The position numbers and the translations under genes were made by a program. Positions 1-10,714 of a stretch of 64,000 bases of DNA are shown here, in pieces. Position 1 is the stretch's first letter; the number at the start of each line of letters is the position of its first letter. The notes under the pieces were generated by a model. The model worked only from the letters and a program-made list of their open reading frames with translations, had not been told where the DNA came from and made no database searches. Origin of the DNA: Syngnathus acus (Eukaryota > Chordata > Actinopteri > Syngnathiformes > Syngnathidae); assembly GCF_901709675.1 (NCBI RefSeq), contig NC_051098.1, positions 13,545,918 to 13,609,917 of the forward strand. Reading direction: 5' to 3'.

Positions 1-1040
1 GACATTCCTCCTGGAATTCAATATGTCCAACGATTCTAGCGTGGATCAAACGAAGGGATTGTAGTCCAGGTTTTTGGCTCCGGGACACTGCCTCCATTCA
101 TTTGTGGGATAATCTGATTCCCTGGGCGGCACTCTTGGACGCACACTCGTTGTCGGGCGGACTCACTCGTGTTTGGGAACGCTTACATCGTCTTCATCGA
201 CAAAACGGGAGACTGGACTGGACTTGAAGTTTCAGCCACAGGTCAGATTGAACTTTATGACTTTGCATGTGTGTGGACATTATTGGGTCATGTGACGTGA
301 ATAGCTGAATTATTTATTTTTTAATTGGATTTGTTCAGTGCAAAAATCACATTTAAATCAACCATATGTTATATGATGTTGAGTTTCAGCAATATTTGTT
401 TAGGCACAAAAAATTTTGGCTGAGCTATTTTTTCCTTTCCCCGCCAAAAAACTGCTATTTGTCTTTCGGGGAGTTATGTTGTGAGTCGTTTGTTGATTTT
501 TGTGCAATATAAATAGCAACACAAGAGCAAGCGATCATTTTGCAGCAGTCTTTTAATTTTCATATTCAGTTTTGAAAAATTTGGGCGGTTCACTTTAGCT
601 ATCACAGAACTGTTTGCAATTGTGGTATGAGTTTGCATTGTGTTGCTGGCGCTTTGCGATTCAGCTTCTTCCTTCTTGCTTGGAATTTGCATGTTGTCGC
701 GTCAAGTCTGTTTAGTTCCTGTTGAAGATCCAGGAACCTACTAGGTCAAGTCCCGAGTGTGAACCCAAATGTGAACTTCAAACAAATTCTTGGATTGTGT
801 TTTCACCGCTCACAATTTGACTTTGGAGCTCCATAATGAAAACAATTACTCACACCCCTGTCCTAGAAGGAGGGGCTGAATTTTGTTTCAACATGTGAGT
901 CACATGATGGCCATCACACTCGCCTGACATGATGCGACATGCCCGGTTGGGGGAGAGGCGGCCAGGTGTGTTTCGTGCTTAAAAGTGGCACTCCAGCCCC
1001 ACTCGAGCACTTATTTTCGAACTTCCATCGGATTTTGGAT
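1..1040. other. noncoding DNA upstream of the first claudin
   Basis: I see no protein-coding exon with family similarity in this stretch. It is AT-rich apart from the first 250 bases. It probably holds the promoter and 5' UTR of the first claudin. A TTAAAA element lies at about 980-985, some 60 bases before the ATG, and could serve as a weak TATA box, but this is not strong evidence. Confidence 0.5.
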
Positions 1041-1679
1041 ATGGTTTTGGCGCGCTTTCAGATGCTGGGCACCGTCCTGTGCATCCTGGGCTGGATGGGG
1101 ACCATCATGGTGTGCGCCCTGCCCCAGTGGAAGGTGATGGTTTTAGCGGACCCCTTCATCCAGACGAGGCAGGCCACTTGGGAGGGCATCTGGATGATGT
1201 GCGCGATCCAGAGCACGGGACAGATCCAGTGCAAGGCCTTCGACTCCGCGCTGGTTCCGAGCTCAGATATCCTGACCGCCCGGGCCCTGATCATCGCCTC
1301 CATCTTGCTGGGCACGCTGGCGTCGCTACTGTGCCTGGCGGGCGGCAAGTGCACCAACTGTGTGTGGGACCAGGGCACCAAGATCAAAATCTGCGTGGCC
1401 TCAGGCGTGTTCTTCATCCTGGCGGGGGTACTGTGCCTCATCCCCGTGTGTTGGACGGCCAACAGCGTCATCAATGACCTTCCCCACCCGGGGACCTTTT
1501 CCCGGTACGGAGAGAAGACGAAGCTAGGGGCCGCCCTGTTCATCGGCTGGGGGTCTTCGGCCCTGCTCATAATAGGCGGCGGCCTCCTCGGCGGCGCCTT
1601 CCTCTGCGCCAACTGCCAGCCCAAGGACGACTACCCAACCAAGTCCCCGCCCTCATCTGTTCCCAACAACTTCATTTGA
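1041..1679 (+). CDS. claudin (tight-junction protein), cluster member 1
   Basis: A single-exon, four-pass membrane protein of 212 residues. It has the claudin layout: TM1, a large extracellular loop 1 with the W-(GIW)-C-C signature (TWEGIWMMC, then STGQIQC), TM2 ending in the Cys-rich GGKCTNC turn, TM3, short extracellular loop 2, and TM4. Claudins polymerise in tight junctions and set paracellular permeability. An in-frame ATG at 939 would add 34 residues unlike any claudin N-terminus, so I start at 1041 (MVLARFQMLG). Differences from its neighbours are LPQWKV in place of LPMWKV and an unusual loop 2 containing DLPHPGTFSRYGEK where the neighbours have a DFYNP-type motif. The C-terminus NNFI is a degenerate PDZ ligand. 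A polyadenylation signal AATAAA follows at 1817. Family assignment is firm; the claudin number is not. Confidence 0.93.
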   Translation: MVLARFQMLGTVLCILGWMGTIMVCALPQWKVMVLADPFIQTRQATWEGIWMMCAIQSTGQIQCKAFDSALVPSSDILTARALIIASILLGTLASLLCLAGGKCTNCVWDQGTKIKICVASGVFFILAGVLCLIPVCWTANSVINDLPHPGTFSRYGEKTKLGAALFIGWGSSALLIIGGGLLGGAFLCANCQPKDDYPTKSPPSSVPNNFI

Positions 1680-1816
1680 AGCCGGTCCAGTATTTCATCG
1701 GCGCCCACGTTTCGAGCCGCACCTGGCGACCAGAACGTCCTTGTTGACTGGAAAATGGGCAAAACATTTCTCTTGAGTTGATCATTTCCATGTTTTTATA
1801 CACATATTCATATGTC

Positions 1817-1822
1817 AATAAA
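1817..1822 (+). promoter_or_regulatory. polyadenylation signal of claudin 1
   Basis: AATAAA lies about 140 bases after the stop codon of the first claudin, followed by a T-rich stretch. Its position fits a short 3' UTR. Confidence 0.6.
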
Positions 1823-2333
1823 TTGTCATGGAGATCATCTGTTCTTTACTGTTGGTGTTATTTTTAATTTATTATTGCGCAATTAAAAGAGTTGGATGAA
1901 ATCAATTGACCTCTAAACCAGTACATTTACAATATACACTAATGTTCCTAATGCTGCCTAAAAGTTACATAAATAAGTAATTTAACTAAAAGTTACGTAA
2001 ATATTAGGTAAGAGAGTGGTCGCCACAGTGACCAATAAAAAAGTACCAGTTTTAATAGTCTTATGGAAAAATATCTACAATCCCAACCACAAATTTTTAA
2101 GGCATATTTTTAATTTAAAATTGAATTGAATTTTTGATGCATATTTAACCTGAAGTTGGACAACAAGAATGGCAACCTTCTGACCTTGGAATGTTTGTGG
2201 GGGTCAGCAGACTCAGCACCACTGAAGGTGACTAGGCCCGTGTTTTCATGTAAACTCACCACAGCCAATAGTAGCCGGGATTCGCCGTTCACACGCTTCT
2301 CTGCCGTCGGTTCCGCTTCACCCCCCAACAAAC

Positions 2334-2340
2334 TATAAAA
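2334..2340 (+). promoter_or_regulatory. TATA box of claudin 2
   Basis: TATAAAA lies 60 bases before the claudin ATG at 2394. That predicts a start site near 2365 and a 5' UTR of about 30 bases. A pyrimidine-rich stretch (cccctcgtctctct) follows where initiation would be expected. Confidence 0.6.
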
Positions 2341-2393
2341 ACAAAAGCTGGCGTCGTCCCCCTCGTCTCTCTAACCGGACGTAAGTCGGCACG

Positions 2394-3236
2394 ATGGTGT
2401 CTCAGGGCGTTCAGATGATTGGTGTCTCCATGGCGGCGGTTGGCTGGTTGATGGTCATTGTGGTGTGCGCGTTGCCCATGTGGAAGGTGACGGCTTTCGT
2501 GGGAGCCAACATCATCACGGCGCAGACCATCTGGCAGGGCCTGTGGATGGACTGCGTGGTGCAGAGCACGGGACAGATGCAGTGCAAGGTTGATGGAACA
2601 TTTTTGGTGTTAGCTTAATAGCGCATTTGCATCATTTTTCTCTTTGTTTATTTTAAGGCAATGATGTTAAAATGCTTCATGTTTTGTGGAGAGAGAGAGC
2701 GAATGGGGCGTGACTAGCTAAAAGTTAGCTTAATGGCTAATTAGACTAAATCATATTTAAATGTTTATTAGTCATTTGAACTCTGACAAAAGGTCTACGA
2801 CTCCATCCTGGCGCTGGAGCGGGACCTGCAGGCCGCCCGGGCCATGATCATCATCTCCATCATCACCGGGATTTTCGGGGTCATGCTGGCCATCGTGGGC
2901 GGGAAGTGCACCAATTGCATGCAGGAGGAGGCCTCTAAAGCCAGGGCGGCCATCCTGGCCGGGGTTCTGTTCCTCGTCTCCGGGCTCCTGTGCCTTATTC
3001 CCGTGTCGTGGTCGGCCCACGTCATCATCACCAATTTCTACAACCCTCTGGTCTTCGCGTCCCAGCGTTACGAGTTGGGGGCGGCCTTGTACGTGGGTTG
3101 GGCGGCCGCCGTGCTGCTGCTGATCGGCGGGGGACTCCTTTGCTGGAACTGTCCCCCCAAACACCACCAGAATCCCGGCTACGTCACCAAATTCACGGCT
3201 GTGAACTCGGTGCCCACTTCGAGGGATTACGTGTGA
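2394..3236 (+). CDS. claudin (claudin-3/4 type), cluster member 2, two exons
   Basis: Exons 2394-2588 and 2793-3236 join into a 212-residue claudin. Exon 1 encodes TM1 and most of extracellular loop 1, ending at QMQCK. Exon 2 resumes with [17 protein letters not shown] and carries TM2-TM4. The intron (2589-2792, 204 bases) is GT-AG and phase 0, between AAG and GTC. Without splicing, the first exon would read into an early stop at about 2618, so splicing is needed for a full claudin. The motifs GLWMDC and QMQC, the loop-2 FYNPLV and a C-terminal DYV PDZ-binding end are all present. The closest human relatives by eye are CLDN3/CLDN4. This is the only member of the array with an intron in its coding region. 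Confidence 0.9.
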
Positions 3237-3846
3237 AACATGGTTGACGGGACTTGGAACTAAATCAAGTGGCATTAATGGTGAATTGCTGCATTCTACA
3301 GCGTGTACCCCACAAAATGTTTTTTTAATTTGCGTTAATTTACTTTTTTGCTATATGTTTGGCAAATGCTCTTTCTGAATTACCCCAGGATGCCACAAGA
3401 TGGCGTAAAAGCACTGTGTAGGAGAAAATGATCCCTGCATTAGTGCAGTTATGCACTTTTTTTCCCCCTAATGATTCTTTATTCGTTCGTTGCTTGCTAA
3501 ATTGTAGGATTTTCGAGTTATTATTTTTGAGGCGGCTGAACGATTTAGAAAATAAGTTTAATCGATGACTTGTCACCGCTGATTGGATTTTTGGGCTGAC
3601 ATGTAAAGCGAAAGCGAATGAAGTCACGTTTGTGTAAATACTTAACTTGTGTGTCACGTGATGCCTGACGGTGGTGCGGATTGTTTGATGACAAACTTCT
3701 CCGATGGTTATCATCATGGCTGAGAATGTGTGCAACACTTTTATTATAGGTCATTCTTTTAAAAGGCTGGCTATAATTGTCAATTCTACTTTGCTGAGAT
3801 TTGACCTACTTAAATAACTCTATGAAATCTTTGACGTCATCAGAGT

Positions 3847-3852
3847 TATAAA
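3847..3852 (+). promoter_or_regulatory. possible TATA box of claudin 3
   Basis: TATAAA lies about 175 bases before the next claudin ATG at 4025, in a stretch that turns from AT-rich to mixed composition. Spacing allows a 5' UTR of about 145 bases. Position and motif are the only evidence. Confidence 0.35.
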
Positions 3853-4024
3853 CCCATGGCGCGCATATGAAAGCGTGTTTTTCTCTCGATGCCACTCCTG
3901 TGACTGGAGAAGAAGAATCCGGTTAGGCGAGAAGAACTCACCTGCGCACCGCGAGCAAGGAACCGCCCCTTTCCACCCATACGCGTCCAAGCTTCGATCG
4001 TGTCCATAACGCAGCCTCTTGGCC

Positions 4025-4768
4025 ATGGGGAAAATCGGCAAGGAGACAGGGGGTCAGATCATCAGCTTCATCGGGCTGGTAGGGGTGGCGGTGACCACCG
4101 GCATTCCCATGTGGAGGGTGACCTCCTTCATCGGCGCCAACATCGTCACGGGCCAGATCGTGTGGGATGGCTTGTGGATGAACTGCGTGATGCAGAGCAC
4201 AGGCCAGATGCAGTGCAGGCTCAACGAGTCTGTGATGAGGCTGACCCCGGACCTGCAGGCGGCCCGGGCGCTGGTCATCATCTCACTGGTCTTCGGCTTC
4301 ATCGGTTTCATGATCACCTTCATCGGCGCAAAGTGCACCAGCTGCCTGACGAAGGAGGCCTCCATGTCCAAGGTGGTGATCATCGGCGGCTGTTTACTCA
4401 TCGTGGCCGCCGTGCTCGTCCTCATCCCGGTCACGTGGTCGGCCACCATCACCATCACCGACTTCCAGAACCCCCTGACCATCAACACGCAACGGAGGGA
4501 GATCGGAGCGGCCATCTACATCGGTTGGGGGTCCGCGGCCATTCTCCTGGTGGGCGGCATCATCCTCACCACTTCGTGCCCGCCACAGAGGCCCACGTAC
4601 GGATACCCCGGCTACCAGGCCCCGTACGGGTCCGCGTACGGCAACGGGTCGACGTACGCGCCTGTTTACGCACCGACCTCCAGCCAGCCCTACGCGCCAA
4701 GCGGCTCGTATTATCCCAGCAAGCCGTACGTGGCGCCCTCCGGGTACGAGCCGCGGCAGTACATTTAA
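4025..4768 (+). CDS. claudin with long Tyr/Pro-rich tail, cluster member 3
   Basis: A single-exon 247-residue claudin starting MGKIGKETGG. Extracellular loop 1 carries WDGLWMNC and STGQMQC. TM2 is followed by GAKCTSC, and loop 2 contains DFQNPL. After TM4 the cytoplasmic tail is about 55 residues, longer than in its neighbours, and rich in Tyr, Pro, Ser and Gly (YGYPGYQ, YGSAYGNGS, YAPVYAP and similar). It ends in RQYI. The tail looks low-complexity and could be phosphorylated or bind scaffolds; that is inference. The ATG at 4025 has a good context (ggccATGG). AATAAA at 5132 may be its polyadenylation signal. Confidence 0.93.
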   Translation: MGKIGKETGGQIISFIGLVGVAVTTGIPMWRVTSFIGANIVTGQIVWDGLWMNCVMQSTGQMQCRLNESVMRLTPDLQAARALVIISLVFGFIGFMITFIGAKCTSCLTKEASMSKVVIIGGCLLIVAAVLVLIPVTWSATITITDFQNPLTINTQRREIGAAIYIGWGSAAILLVGGIILTTSCPPQRPTYGYPGYQAPYGSAYGNGSTYAPVYAPTSSQPYAPSGSYYPSKPYVAPSGYEPRQYI

Positions 4769-5131
4769 ACAGGGCGACCTCAAATCAGACTGGATCAAAA
4801 CTGTACCAAGAAAGACTGGAATGTGACATTATTCTATAATAAGTGTTAATTATTTGCAGTTTTGAGCTATTTTCAAGCCGGTCTTGTCGCTGTGCCCCGC
4901 AAATAGCAATATTCGACGGTATTTTTTGTCATGTTTATGGAAATCTTTCAACTTTCATATTTTTTTGAGTTTTTTTTTCGACCCAAATTGAGTCCATTCA
5001 CGCTTAGGAAAAATTGAATGAGCTTTTTTTTGCGGCATCATCAACATGCTCATTTGCACTGGACGTTACAATTGTGAAATTATCTTTTGTACTCATGTTC
5101 TGTTGATTTCGTGTAAATAACTTTGAATTGA

Positions 5132-5137
5132 AATAAA
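5132..5137 (+). promoter_or_regulatory. polyadenylation signal of claudin 3
   Basis: AATAAA lies about 365 bases after the stop at 4768, followed by a TG-rich stretch (tgtctgagtgg) that fits a downstream element. Confidence 0.55.
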
Positions 5138-5853
5138 ATGTCTGAGTGGATACCAGAACTCTTTTGTGGCATCATTATTAAGAGCTCTGCTCCCCTAAAT
5201 CAAAACAGGAACAAAACCAAGAACTTGTGCAACACTGTTTCAGAAGTTTAAACAAAGAAAGCTGCTTCATTACAATTTCTTGTAGCAGTATTTGTTAATC
5301 TGTTAATTTATAAATTATAATGTAATATTGTTTCAGTCATTTAAAGGGATACTATTAGCCCATAGCTACATTTAAATATAATTAATATAATATATATATA
5401 AATTAACAAGGAAGGAAATTTCGTCTTGTGTCTCAGCATGATTGCCGACGTCATTTTGATTTTCCAAAACAAGGCCATCTACGTCCCCTCGTGATACAAC
5501 CGCACCTCCGAGGATTGTCACTTTGGAAACCGGAAGTGGGTGACGAGCCACCAATTGGGTGTCGGTGCGTCGTTTGAATCAAGAATGCAACCTCATTTAC
5601 ATCCAGTCATAGAGGAAACGATGATGTGAATCTCGTCGAAACTCTACTTGGCCCTCCGTGAAGAATCTGGCCAGGCAGGTTCGTGTCACAGGCTACCGGT
5701 TTCAGTAAAACTTGGCTTCTGGACTCCGCCCCCGGTAGGGTTGGTCGTCCTTAAAGCCAAGCGGAAGACTCCGGGCTGCTTATTCCTTCCGCTCAACTGA
5801 CTCGTTCAGCTCTTACTCTTACTTCTTCGAAAACCAAACACAAAGACGTCAAG

Positions 5854-6486
5854 ATGGTGTCGCTGGGCCGCCAAATGCTGGGCTTCATCCTGGCCATCAT
5901 CGGCTTCTTAGGAACCATCATCGTGTGCGCCCTTCCCATGTGGAAGGTGACGGCTTTCATCGGCGCCAACATCGTGACGGCGCAAGTCATCTGGGAGGGT
6001 TTGTGGATGAACTGCGTCACGCAGAGCACAGGCCAGATGCAGTGCAAGATCTACGACTCCCTGCTGGCGCTTCCTCAGGACCTCCAGGCCGCCCGGGCTC
6101 TGGTGGTCGTCGCCATCATCGTGGCAGCCTGCGGGGTCATCCTGGGCATCGCCGGAGGGAAATGCACCAACTTTGTGGAGGATAAGACAGCCAAAGCTAA
6201 AGTGGCGGTGGCAGCGGGCGTGGTCTTCATCTGCGCAGGGGTCCTGGTCCTCATCCCCGTGAGCTGGTCGGCCAACACCATCATCCGAGATTTCTACAAC
6301 CCCATCTTGACCAACCCGCAGAGGAGGGAGCTGGGCGCAGCACTCTACATCGGCTGGGGCACGGCGGCCCTGCTCCTCTTGGGCGGCGCTCTCCTGTGCA
6401 GCTCCTGCCCACCCAAGGACGGACCCGAGTACCCCGTCAAGTACTCGGGCGCCAGATCCACAACCACCAGCCGGGCCTACGTCTGA
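5854..6486 (+). CDS. claudin (claudin-4-like), cluster member 4
   Basis: A single-exon 210-residue claudin starting [10 protein letters not shown]. It is the most canonical member: [27 protein letters not shown] with [31 protein letters not shown] after TM2, PVSWSA before loop 2, DFYNP in loop 2 and [13 protein letters not shown] entering TM4. The tail ends SRAYV, a class-type PDZ ligand for ZO proteins. By eye it is closest to human CLDN4/CLDN3. A CTTAAAG element and a GC-rich box lie about 100-130 bases upstream. AATAAA at 6961 may mark the 3' end, implying a 3' UTR of about 480 bases. Confidence 0.95.
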   Translation: MVSLGRQMLGFILAIIGFLGTIIVCALPMWKVTAFIGANIVTAQVIWEGLWMNCVTQSTGQMQCKIYDSLLALPQDLQAARALVVVAIIVAACGVILGIAGGKCTNFVEDKTAKAKVAVAAGVVFICAGVLVLIPVSWSANTIIRDFYNPILTNPQRRELGAALYIGWGTAALLLLGGALLCSSCPPKDGPEYPVKYSGARSTTTSRAYV

Positions 6487-6960
6487 GGACTGACCAGGAA
6501 AAGACTTTGAAGTACAAGCCAACCTCGTTTCGCGGACGACCCCCACCCCTTTGGCGGACAAGTCGATTTTCCGGCAAATTCTGCTCCGGTTCACAAACTA
6601 TGTTTTCTGTCGCAGCATCTGCACGGAACAGTCAGATGTGCTTTCTTTTTTCTTTGTGTTTTTTTTTTTGCTCCTCTCGATCGGACTCCAACAGCTGCCA
6701 AACATGACAATGCAGTTTGTGTTTTGGCAAAATATTTTGTGTGTTCACTATCCAGTCCTGTGGGAAACCAAGATGATGAGGCGTGAAAAACGCCCGAAGA
6801 CCGAGCTCAAATGTTTATCTATCTTGTGCCAAAAGAAACTAACAAGTATGATCCGACGCTATTTGTACAGCCACATATTATTTTATGAATGTTTTGCGTG
6901 GAAAATACTCTTTCGTAATCTTTTTTTTATTTTTTTTTATTACCAATGTCACTGATATTT

Positions 6961-6966
6961 AATAAA
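6961..6966 (+). promoter_or_regulatory. polyadenylation signal of claudin 4
   Basis: AATAAA after a long T-rich 3' UTR, about 475 bases past the stop at 6486. Confidence 0.55.
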
Positions 6967-8240
6967 GCATATACTTAACCTGACGCCATTTTGTCAATGT
7001 GTTTTTTCAACCACATCTCACATTTTGGAGTTACTCATAGCAAAACAAAACCTACCAAATGTATTTTTATAAACTAGCAATTTGATTGCTAAGTTTTGTC
7101 AGTTAATATTGAAGTGGGTCATCAAGAAGAGCCGGAATGTGGATTGTTCAACCAGTTCAGCCGGTTGCACCACATCTGCATATTTGTGAAACTTTTGTGC
7201 CAAACACACAAGAACTCAACAAACCTTTTTATGCTGAGAGCTACTTTTTGTTTTTTTCCCCCCCTCACTTTTTAGTCTGCTTCTCCTTGTTTCATTACCT
7301 GTCTACATGTGTTGCTACACCGTTTGTGTTCAAATATCCACAAGCCAATTTTTTATTTTTATTTTATAGGAGGTGATTATTTATTTAGTACTTTTGTGAC
7401 TTGGTTATTGTTTAACTAACCCAGATTAAATGAAATATTATTTATAAATATTTAAATAAATATAAAATAAAATTTAGAAGACGTTTCGTAAACCAGGAAG
7501 TGTCCTGCTACCACACAAACGCAAACAAATTGCTCAATTCAATCTTAGAAATGGTTTCTTCCGTGTCAGATGGACGACATCCATCCAAATTTGGTTCCTG
7601 TATGAATCATACTTTCAGTAGATTTTCCTTAACCATTACAGCATGACGTGCAATTTTATAGTGTGACCACACCTCAGACTCATGATTGCATTCTTCTTAT
7701 GTTAATGCGCAAGTCACGTAATTACGTTTACAGTCAGCTGATTGCATTTTTCGGCTTTGTTCATCAAAGTAGACTTTATCAGATATGTTGGCTTCAGCAA
7801 AGATCAGTCTCATAGCTGCCAACTAAAGTGTGAAATTGTGTTAGGTGACTTCTATGGTGTTGAAAGGTTTCAGGTTTGTCCGATTTTGCGTTCCTGCTCT
7901 CTCAAAGCGGCTACTGAAAGCTTAACGTGGCAAGTAGGAGTTAAAAATAAAAAATGTTTCAGCAGGATTCCTCACTCCATGAATGGCTGCTTTCCGGTTA
8001 CAATGTTGACTTTGTGTCTTTTTGTTGTGAGTATCGAGCGGACTGAGTAACCCAATCGTCCGTGCAGAGTAAGAAGAATAACACCCTTGACAATCAACAA
8101 AGAATCTTGAACGGCAGGTCTTCTTTTGTTCAGGCCTTCACTTTCACGCCTCTCATTCTCCGTCTGCAACGCATTCGTGAAGCCGATCGCTTCCCGGTAT
8201 CATCTCGGCGAGCTCTCCGAGGCGCCGCATCACCGCCGCC
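6967..8240. other. intergenic DNA between claudins 4 and 5
   Basis: AT-rich, with no exon supported by similarity. An A/T-only stretch lies around 7430-7470. The last 100 bases turn GC-rich and probably form the 5' UTR of the next claudin. Confidence 0.5.
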
Positions 8241-8909
8241 ATGCCTTCCATGGGCATGCAGATGGCCGGCTGCACCTTGGCCCTCCTGGGCTGGATCGGG
8301 GTTCTGATCGCCTGCGGCTCGCCCATGTGGCGCGTCACCGCCTTCATCGGCAGCAGCATCGTCACGTCGCAGACCATGTGGGAGGGTCTGTGGATGAGCT
8401 GCGTGGTTCAGAGCACGGGCCAGATGCAGTGCAAGGTCTACGACTCCATGCTGGCCCTGAGCCAGGACCTCCAGGCCGCCCGGGCCCTGGTGGTGGTCTC
8501 CATCATCGTGGGGCTCGCCGGTGTTCTGTTGGCCTTCGCTAGCGGCAAGTGTACCAGCTTCATCCCGGACAAAAGGGCCAAAGCCAGGGCGTCGGTGGCC
8601 GGCGGGGTTCTCCTGATCATCGCCGGGTTCCTCTGCATCATCCCCGTGTCCTGGACCGCCAGCATCATCATCAGGAACTTCTACAACCCGACGGTGGTGG
8701 ACGCCCAGAAGAGGGAGCTGGGGTCTTCTCTCTACATCGGCTGGGGGGCCGGGGGGCTTTTGCTGCTGGGAGGGGCGCTCCTGTGCGCCAGCTGCCCCCC
8801 CAAGAGGGACGAGGCACCATCTGTGCACTACCTGATGGATAGGTCCATGGGAGCGTATAGCAAGGCTGACTCCATGGGCTCGTACACGCCTACAAAAACC
8901 TACATTTGA
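8241..8909 (+). CDS. claudin, cluster member 5
   Basis: A single-exon 222-residue claudin with a strong Kozak context (gccgccATG). Motifs: [56 protein letters not shown] after TM2, PVSWTA, NFYNPTVVDAQKRELGSSLYIGWG. The cytoplasmic tail is about 40 residues, with two DSMG/RSMG-type repeats, and ends TKTYI, a likely PDZ ligand. It closely resembles members 2 and 4, which supports tandem duplication. AATAAA at 9318 follows. Confidence 0.94.
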   Translation: MPSMGMQMAGCTLALLGWIGVLIACGSPMWRVTAFIGSSIVTSQTMWEGLWMSCVVQSTGQMQCKVYDSMLALSQDLQAARALVVVSIIVGLAGVLLAFASGKCTSFIPDKRAKARASVAGGVLLIIAGFLCIIPVSWTASIIIRNFYNPTVVDAQKRELGSSLYIGWGAGGLLLLGGALLCASCPPKRDEAPSVHYLMDRSMGAYSKADSMGSYTPTKTYI

Positions 8910-9317
8910 GATGAGTCAAGCCAAAGCTTCAAAAGTCAACAGTGGGTGGTTTTACCCCAAAAATTAATCCATAGGGGTGAGGTCAAAAAAAAAAAAAAAC
9001 TTCTACCTACTTTGGATTGCCCCGTATTTATTTTGACACTGAAAGGACAGTTAAGTCAGTGTTTTAAGAACTTGCCCATGATTTTTGGTGTTTGTCATCA
9101 CAGTAAATGTGCTTTTTTTTGTTTCTCATGCCTGTTGTTTTTTGACTTCAGTTCCAGAAGAACCGGTTTGTTAGACTCTTGGATGACACTCTCTGCTTTG
9201 GGAACAAACTAAAGCAGTCATTTTTAAAACGAGGGGTCCTGCAAGACATAATTTCGGTCCACAAAATAATTTCCTCTGAAGAAAAATGTCATTTAAAAAT
9301 ATATATTTATTTACTCC

Positions 9318-9323
9318 AATAAA
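9318..9323 (+). promoter_or_regulatory. polyadenylation signal of claudin 5
   Basis: AATAAA about 410 bases after the stop at 8909, in a T/A-rich 3' UTR. Confidence 0.5.
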
Positions 9324-9658
9324 ACAATAATAACCCACTTACTCCTCTTCTTTATCTACTGTGCTTGTGTGTATGGTTAGGGTTAGCAGTGTAAAAAATT
9401 GATGGAGATGAATACTTTTAGTCCACTGATAGACTTTGCTTAGAAAATGTATTACACCAGTGTGGTTTGAGTGTGGCTCCCTCTTGTGGTCGATGTGCAG
9501 AAGCTTAGACTTTGGTTTTAATCCAATACAGTACAATTTTATTATTTATTTTATTTTAGTCCTATATTTAAGTAGGATTTTCTTGAAATTTAAAGGTGAA
9601 GAGACTTGACTTATGACATGACAGTTGACTTTGTCCCACCTCTGGTTTTAGGTGCGAC

Positions 9659-10288
9659 ATGGCCCTGCAAGAGCTCGGCATCGTTCTGGCCACGCTGGGC
9701 TTGGCCGGCACCATGCTGATCTGCGGCCTTCCCATGTGGAAGGTGACGGCCTTCATCGGGACTCGCCTGGTGGTCATGCAGGTGTTCTGGGAGGGTCTTT
9801 GGATGACGTGCGTCAGTGAGTACACAGGTCAGATGCAGTGCAAGCTCTACGATGCCCTTTTGGATTTGTCTCCGGAGCTGCAGGCGGCTCGCGGCCTGGT
9901 CTGCATCAGCCTGGTCCTGGGGTGCCTCGGTTTTCTGGTCTTCCTCCTGGGCGCCCGCTGCACCAAGTGCCTGAACCACCCACGCATCAAGACCCGGGTG
10001 GTGTTGGGTTCGGGCCTCGTCTTCGGCCTGGCGGGCTTGGCCAGCGCCGTGGCCGTGTCCTGGACGGCCAACAATGTGATCAGAGACTTCTATAACCCGC
10101 GCGTCCCCGACGTACTCAAACGGGAACTCGGGGCGGCCATTTATATCGGCTTTGTCGCGTCGGGATTGCTACTCTGCGGCGGGGGCATCTTATGTGCGAG
10201 TCGTCCACCACCGAGGCTACGTCCTGATGGCTACACCCCGGCCAGAACGCACACAAACAGCGGCTACGCCATCAAGAACTATGTCTAG
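9659..10288 (+). CDS. claudin, cluster member 6
   Basis: A single-exon 209-residue claudin starting MALQELGIVLATLG. Extracellular loop 1 has WEGLWMTC and, unusually, SEYTGQMQC instead of [25 protein letters not shown] follows. After TM2 comes GARCTKC, then PKTR-type basic residues, VSWTANNVIRDFYNP in loop 2, and KRELGAAIYIGF into TM4. The tail ends IKNYV, a PDZ ligand. A sequence resembling a splice acceptor (tctggttttag) lies 7 bases before the ATG, so a 5' UTR intron is possible. It is more divergent than members 2, 4 and 5 but keeps all core claudin residues. Confidence 0.94.
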   Translation: MALQELGIVLATLGLAGTMLICGLPMWKVTAFIGTRLVVMQVFWEGLWMTCVSEYTGQMQCKLYDALLDLSPELQAARGLVCISLVLGCLGFLVFLLGARCTKCLNHPRIKTRVVLGSGLVFGLAGLASAVAVSWTANNVIRDFYNPRVPDVLKRELGAAIYIGFVASGLLLCGGGILCASRPPPRLRPDGYTPARTHTNSGYAIKNYV

Positions 10289-10714
10289 GTTAGCGACATT
10301 GACATGGCAACACACAAAGGCTGAAATGTGATTGGACCAAAAAAAGAAAATTAACAAATGCTCCAAAATGAATAGAATTGATTGTCATACTGTGAAATGT
10401 TTGATATGGTTTTTTTTTGGTCTCCATCACAAAAGCCGTTTGTACACAGGTGTGAAGAAGAAAAAAACCAAGACGTTTCCTTTAAATCAGCTTCTTGTCA
10501 GAGTAGAAAAGCCCACAGAGGCACTTTTGTCCCGCCTGCCGGCAGCTCAGACTGTTTCGGATTGTTTTGATACGATGTCAGAACAAACAAAACATTCCAC
10601 CCAGGCTACGCCTTCCCCTGCTCTCTAATGCCGTCCAACTGGTTTCCCATAACAAACCCGGCCAGACAGAGGTTGGGACGCCCCACCCCCGTGGTTTAGG
10701 GTTCTCGAGTCGAC

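Noticed and set aside
939-1040. Upstream in-frame ATG as the claudin 1 start
   Set aside because: It adds 34 residues before TM1 with no claudin similarity; the ATG at 1041 gives a normal claudin N-terminus.
1058-1624. Antisense open frames over each claudin, here and at 2772-3275, 4054-4515, 5908-6594, 8130-8828 and 9611-9979
   Set aside because: They are mirror frames caused by high GC and codon bias of the claudin coding strand. None shows an independent domain.
6551-6955. 134-residue open frame after claudin 4
   Set aside because: It lies in the claudin 3' UTR before the polyadenylation signal, is Phe/Lys-rich from T/A runs, and matches nothing I recognise.
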